This document shows positions 60,207-64,000 of a stretch of 64,000 bases of DNA, one piece after another. Numbering within the stretch: position 1 is the stretch's first letter; the number at the start of each line of letters is the position of its first letter. Below the pieces are notes generated by a model. The model saw only the letters and a program-made list of their open reading frames with translations, did no database searches and was not told the origin of the DNA. The DNA lies in NCBI RefSeq assembly GCF_032999765.1, contig NZ_CP136051.1, positions 3,510,417 through 3,574,416 on the forward strand, given 5' to 3'. This stretch comes from Imperialibacter roseus (GTDB taxonomy: Bacteria > Bacteroidota > Bacteroidia > Cytophagales > Cyclobacteriaceae). The position numbers were made by a program, and so were the translations under genes.

Positions 60207-60990
60207 AAACAATAAGTTGCGTTTTGTTTGACACAAATATCAATCTATTCTTCAGTACAAAGAAAGTATCAGCCGCAAATGCATCCAATCCAGTGCCAAT
60301 TTTTTCTTCGATCACAATATTCCCTTCAGAATCAATCACGGATAGCACATTTGCATAAGAGCTTCCCTCTGAATAAAACCAGGAAATAACGATCAGGTCT
60401 TCTACTTCCAGGTAGTCACAAGCACCAACGGCTTTTACGTTGAAGTAATTGGCAATGAATGACTTAATAGTTTCCAAATGTGGTGACTCACTATCGTAGT
60501 GCGTTGGGTATTTGGCTTTTATCGATTGCTCCTGCCCATTAGATTTGTCTACCAAATCGGTCGCAAGCTCCTGCCCGGAATTAATTTCGTAGTGCTTCAC
60601 AATACTTTCACTTTCACCGTGCTGCTTACCAGAAACTGACAGGCTATTCAATTGTAGCAGTTGAAAATTTTGCAGCCACCATTGTACCTCCATAGATTCT
60701 ATGTTGATCGCTAAAAGTCCCTGCTTCTCCGGTTGCTGGCTATCATGGTACTGTTTTATCAACAACAGGTTGTCTTTTATCGTTACAATACTCATCCACC
60801 ACTCTTCCTCGAATGCATAACGATCAAACACCAGAATTTGTGTATGAAGGTCCAGCAAAGAAAAGCTCACAGACGCTTCCTTCAGGTCACGTAGCTCCAG
60901 GGCCAGCAATCCTTTTTCCGGTTCAAGCGCCATTTGCCAGATGGGCTGTTCAAAATCATGGATAAAAATGGGTGATAAGCGTTCCGACAC
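60184..60990 (-). CDS. DUF4905-like protein
   Basis: There is no suitable ATG: GTG 60990 starts the conserved part with SERLSPIFIHDFEQPIWQMALEPEKGLLALELRD, giving 268 residues, whereas the open frame to 61197 overlaps the divergent NfeD-like gene on the other strand. The pattern IWQM, LALELRD, EEWWMSIVTIKDNLLLIKQYHD, PEKQGLLAI resembles DUF4905, a Cytophagales family that looks like a beta propeller. Function unknown. It is cotranscribed with the LysM gene by overlap. Confidence 0.6.
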   Translation of the reverse strand: MSERLSPIFIHDFEQPIWQMALEPEKGLLALELRDLKEASVSFSLLDLHTQILVFDRYAFEEEWWMSIVTIKDNLLLIKQYHDSQQPEKQGLLAINIESMEVQWWLQNFQLLQLNSLSVSGKQHGESESIVKHYEINSGQELATDLVDKSNGQEQSIKAKYPTHYDSESPHLETIKSFIANYFNVKAVGACDYLEVEDLIVISWFYSEGSSYANVLSVIDSEGNIVIEEKIGTGLDAFAADTFFVLKNRLIFVSNKTQLIVYELFEGA

Positions 60991-61027
60991 TTCTATTTGA
61001 TTAACTTTACGTAAAACTATAGGTAAT

Positions 61028-62380
61028 ATGAACCTATTGAAATTGATGAACAAAAAAAGCGTACTTATCCTCCTGATGGCTTTGCCTTTTTTGGGGCTTG
61101 CCCAACAAAAGCAAACCAAAGTATTAAGAGTGCTATTGGCGGCAGAAATTGATCCACGCACCAACCGGCTGATGGAGCTTGCGCTCAACCAGGCCACTGA
61201 AGACTCAGTTGACTATGTGGTGATTGAAATGGACACCTACGGAGGTGCACTTACCGATGCTGATGAGATCAGGACAAGGGTGCTTGATTTCGAGAGGCCC
61301 GTTTACGTTTACATCAACAAAGATGCGGCTTCTGCCGGTGCATTGATTTCTATTGCCTGCGACAGTATCTATATGGCCAAAGCTGCCAGCATTGGTGCGG
61401 CAACGGTTGTGACTTCGGATGGTGCCGCCGCCCCTGATAAGTACCAAAGCTATATGCGCTCTATCATGCGGTCTACCGCTGAGGCCAACGGCCGTGACCC
61501 ACGGATAGCTGAGGCCATGGTAGATGAAACGCTGGAGTTTGATAGCATCACGCAGGCAGGCAAGGTGCTTACATTTTCAACCAGCGAGGCCATTAAAAAT
61601 GGCTACTGCGAAGCCCAGGTCAGCAGCATTGATGAAATAATGGAACGCTCGGGAGTAACCGATTACGAGCTCATCGATTTCAAGCTGGATGCTACTGATA
61701 AGATCATCGCCCTGTTTCTCAACCCCTTTATTTCAGGCATCCTCATACTGATCATTATCGGTGGAATCTATTTCGAGCTACAAACACCAGGTGTAGGCTT
61801 TCCTATTGTAGCAGCCATTATTGCGGCTACGCTCTATTTTGTGCCCTATTACCTCAATGGCCTGGCGGAAAACTGGGAAATTATTATGTTTTTCATAGGC
61901 GTGCTGCTGATAGCCGCCGAAATCTTCGTCATCCCCGGCTTCGGGGTAGCAGGTGTGGCTGGTATTATCTTCACCCTGGGTGCCCTTATTTTGGTAATGG
62001 TCAACAACGACAACCTTGATTTCTCTTTCGTTGAATTAGACAGCCTCCTTATTGCTTCCGTCACAGCCATTATTGGCATCATGGGAAGTATTGTCCTCAT
62101 GTTTTTTGGTGGAGCCCGGCTCAGTCAGTCGAAAGTATTCAACAGAGTGGCCCTGGGAACCAGCATGGACAGAAGTGCTGGCTACACCTCCAGCTTTATG
62201 AAAGAGCCGATGGTAGGCAAGACCGGAGAGGCCCACACCATATTAAGACCCAGCGGCAAGGTATTGATCGACGGCGATGTATTCGACGCTTTTACCCGGG
62301 GCAACTACATCGACAAGGGCGCCAGAATTGTGGTAATATCTGACGAGGGAACTTCACTGAAAGTTAAAGAGGTTGAATAG
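61028..62380 (+). CDS. NfeD-like membrane-bound serine protease
   Basis: A 450-residue protein. After a signal (residues 1-25) comes a ClpP-like protease domain (about 30-225): VIEMDTYGGALTDADEIRTRVLDFERPVYVYINKDAASAGALISIACDSIYMAKAASIGAATVV, with the nucleophile Ser in the ASAGALIS context. A set of membrane helices follows (about 235-375) and a C-terminal OB-fold NfeD domain (GEAHTILRPSGKVLIDGDVFDAFT). The family degrades membrane or stomatin-related proteins. A second ATG at 61046 might be used. It is divergent from the DUF4905-like gene, with about 37 bases between. Confidence 0.9.
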   Translation: MNLLKLMNKKSVLILLMALPFLGLAQQKQTKVLRVLLAAEIDPRTNRLMELALNQATEDSVDYVVIEMDTYGGALTDADEIRTRVLDFERPVYVYINKDAASAGALISIACDSIYMAKAASIGAATVVTSDGAAAPDKYQSYMRSIMRSTAEANGRDPRIAEAMVDETLEFDSITQAGKVLTFSTSEAIKNGYCEAQVSSIDEIMERSGVTDYELIDFKLDATDKIIALFLNPFISGILILIIIGGIYFELQTPGVGFPIVAAIIAATLYFVPYYLNGLAENWEIIMFFIGVLLIAAEIFVIPGFGVAGVAGIIFTLGALILVMVNNDNLDFSFVELDSLLIASVTAIIGIMGSIVLMFFGGARLSQSKVFNRVALGTSMDRSAGYTSSFMKEPMVGKTGEAHTILRPSGKVLIDGDVFDAFTRGNYIDKGARIVVISDEGTSLKVKEVE

Positions 62381-62410
62381 TTTTTGCCGATAACTCCAAA
62401 AACCTGCTCT

Positions 62411-63154
62411 ATGCCTAACATCCTTGGTGTAATCCCAGCCCGTTATGCTTCCACCCGGTTTCCAGGCAAACCTTTGATTGACCTGGCTGGCAAGTCAATG
62501 ATCCAAAGGGTGTATGAGCAAGCCTGCAAAGCGAAGCTCCTGAGTCGGGTGGTAGTGGCAACGGACGATGAAAGAATTTTGCTCCACCTGCAAAACCTGG
62601 GCCTTGAGGTGGTTATGACCTCGACTAATCATACCAACGGCACTGAAAGGTGCCTGGAAGCGTTGCAACTAACTGAAGGTGACTTTGAGTATGTGATCAA
62701 TATACAAGGGGATGAGCCCTTTATCAATCCGCAACAGATTGATACATTGGCAGGTATTCTGAATGGAAAAGTGCAGCTAGGAACGCTCATCAAAAGAATA
62801 ACCGATCCAGCCGTGCTCGATTCTCCAAATATTGTTAAGGTGGTGTTTAACAGAAAAATGGAGGCACTGCTTTTCAGCAGATCGTGCATTCCGCACTTGC
62901 GGGGGGTTAGTAACCAAGACCGGTTGTCGCAATTCACTTTTTACAAACACATTGGTATTTATGCCTACCGTGTCGATGCCCTTGCGGCCATCACTCACCT
63001 GCAGCCCTCCCCTCTCGAAAAAGCGGAGTCGCTGGAGCAGTTGCGCTGGCTGGAAAACGGCTACAAAATAAAGGTGGTGGAAACCGAACTTGAAACGCTG
63101 GGAATAGACGCCCCAGAGGATGTGGAGAAAGCTTTGAAACATTATAATGTTTAA
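62411..63154 (+). CDS. kdsB: 3-deoxy-manno-octulosonate cytidylyltransferase
   Basis: I take ATG 62411, since the frame upstream lacks a good start; this gives 247 residues, the usual length. It activates Kdo with CTP to make CMP-Kdo for LPS inner core. Signatures are ILGVIPARYASTRFPGKPL (nucleotide-binding GxRxxSxRxPGK), VVATDDERILLHLQ, HTNGTERCLEALQ, INIQGDEPFINPQQID and YKHIGIYAYR. All essential residues seem present. It follows the NfeD-like gene by about 30 bases. It implies an LPS with Kdo. Confidence 0.95.
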   Translation: MPNILGVIPARYASTRFPGKPLIDLAGKSMIQRVYEQACKAKLLSRVVVATDDERILLHLQNLGLEVVMTSTNHTNGTERCLEALQLTEGDFEYVINIQGDEPFINPQQIDTLAGILNGKVQLGTLIKRITDPAVLDSPNIVKVVFNRKMEALLFSRSCIPHLRGVSNQDRLSQFTFYKHIGIYAYRVDALAAITHLQPSPLEKAESLEQLRWLENGYKIKVVETELETLGIDAPEDVEKALKHYNV

Positions 63155-63238
63155 CCAAATCAAGTCAACGATGGGAACCCTCGGGGTTGCAGTTTCAACA
63201 CCCAGTACCTAATTTAGTTACCGACCAACCGACCCAGC

Positions 63239-64000
63239 ATGCGACGGAGACGTAAGCAAAACGCCTGTTTGAACTGCGGCTATCCGCTCAATAGTGAGAT
63301 TTACAATTACTGCCCGTCCTGCGGACAAGAAAACACCAATATCAATATCTCTTTTGGTCAGCTTCTCTACGATTTTTTTAACAATGCCTTCTCCTTCGAT
63401 AGCCGGTTCACCAACTCACTAGTGCCTTTTTTCTTCAAACCCGGGTGGCTTACCCAGAAGTTCAACGAAGGAAAAAGAGCCTCCTATGCTAATCCTGTCC
63501 GGCTCTATCTGGTCATCAGCCTTTTCTTCTTCTTCGTTCTCAATTTGGTGGGCAAAAAAATCACGAGAGATATAGAAAAAAGCCTTGTCGAGCAGGAAGT
63601 AGCAAGACCTGATACGAAGTTTTCGTTTGGCCCTAACCTTCTCAATGGCAGCGACAGCCTGCATATAATGGACAGCATAAGAGCTGAAATGGGCGAATTA
63701 GAAAGAGCTAAGGAACTAACTAAAGACAGCACTGAGCTGGCACTGCGAAAAAAATCCCTTGACCCCATTAAAATCAATCTTTCGGATGAGGAAGACAATT
63801 TTTTCGGAATAAGCTCCGAGAATTGGGAAGTGTACAACCGGTTAAAAGACGACAGGAAGTTGACTGATGACATGCTCTTCGATAGCCTGAAATTGGAGAA
63901 CAATAGCACTTCTGAACGCTTCGTTGTCAGGCAAATAATCAGGATAAATAGAGCGGATAAACAAACCCTGTTAGAGTTTGTTACAAAAAATCTACCGATC
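63239..64000 (+). CDS. DUF3667 protein with N-terminal zinc ribbon (runs off the window)
   Basis: A frame opens at ATG 63239 and stays open to the window end, so it is partial at the 3' side. The N-terminus MRRRRKQNACLNCGYPLNSEIYNYCPSCGQENTNINISFGQLLYDF has two CxxC pairs, a zinc ribbon, followed by the DUF3667 core (FFNNAFSFDSRFTNSLVPFFFKPGWLTQKFNEGKRASYANPVRLYLVISLFFFFVLNL), of which the end is a membrane helix. DUF3667 is a Bacteroidota membrane family without known function. About 250 residues are visible; more helices are expected beyond the edge. Confidence 0.82.
   Translation, partial: MRRRRKQNACLNCGYPLNSEIYNYCPSCGQENTNINISFGQLLYDFFNNAFSFDSRFTNSLVPFFFKPGWLTQKFNEGKRASYANPVRLYLVISLFFFFVLNLVGKKITRDIEKSLVEQEVARPDTKFSFGPNLLNGSDSLHIMDSIRAEMGELERAKELTKDSTELALRKKSLDPIKINLSDEEDNFFGISSENWEVYNRLKDDRKLTDDMLFDSLKLENNSTSERFVVRQIIRINRADKQTLLEFVTKNLPI

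Overview
The window reads as a chromosomal segment of a Bacteroidota bacterium, most likely of the order Cytophagales; the genus cannot be fixed from sequence alone. Support: several gene families I know mainly from this phylum (HU-related histone-like protein, DUF3822, DUF4905-like, DUF3667, DUF5117/5118-type zinc metalloprotease, FtsX/MacB permease of about 800 residues, TIGR02757), Tat/lipobox proteins, kdsB for Kdo-type LPS, and TAnnTTTG-like -7 boxes. Genes are close-packed on both strands. I saw no rRNA, tRNA, CRISPR array or prophage.

Layout. 0-2.7 kb: an AT-rich DUF6119/TIGR04141-type gene, a DUF3592-like membrane protein and a noncoding stretch with a 22-23 bp iterated array. 2.8-12 kb: a lipoprotein, an HU-like protein translationally coupled to a carboxypeptidase-regulatory-domain protein, a RAYT transposase with REP-like palindromes, a large secreted zinc metalloprotease, a YiaK-type reductase and an unknown secreted protein. 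12-20 kb: a regulator-rich block (two AraC, one Crp/Fnr) with an AAC(6')-like acetyltransferase, a quinone-oxidoreductase-like MDR enzyme, two paralogous secreted proteins and a tandem DUF4440 pair whose second copy is frameshifted. 20-28.8 kb: two isoquinoline-oxidoreductase-type molybdenum hydroxylase large subunits (only one with its 2Fe-2S partner), a PIN toxin with a 51-residue candidate antitoxin, a YdeI-like protein and an aldo/keto reductase.

28.8-34.6 kb: a minus-strand six-gene glycan cluster (GT2 membrane synthase, two GT2 enzymes, an NDP-sugar-transferase-like protein, a GT4-like enzyme, a hexapeptide acyltransferase). 34.7-38.3 kb: a three-PAS hybrid kinase with receiver and HPt, coupled by a 4-base overlap to a LytTR regulator. 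38.6-46 kb: FtsX-type permease, DUF1573, a Tat-targeted mannonate dehydratase, a MASE1-like sensor kinase and a RecD-like helicase. 46-51 kb: housekeeping genes (two Nudix, DUF3822, coaD, pyrE, aldose-1-epimerase-like). 51-57.6 kb: YHS protein, single-domain response regulator, two convergent CaCA exchangers, and a TetR / HMA-like / MFS efflux cassette with a perfect palindromic operator. 57.6-64 kb: TIGR02757, a second PIN toxin-antitoxin pair, LysM/RlpA-like protein, DUF4905-like, NfeD-like protease, kdsB, and a DUF3667 protein running off the window.

No single large undescribed system is obvious. The most rewarding leads are the iterated array beside the DUF6119 gene, the RAYT locus with a duplicated gene end, a 59-base-spaced promoter element shared by two distant genes, the toxin-antitoxin module between duplicated terminators, the orphan molybdenum hydroxylase and the TetR/HMA-like/MFS cassette.
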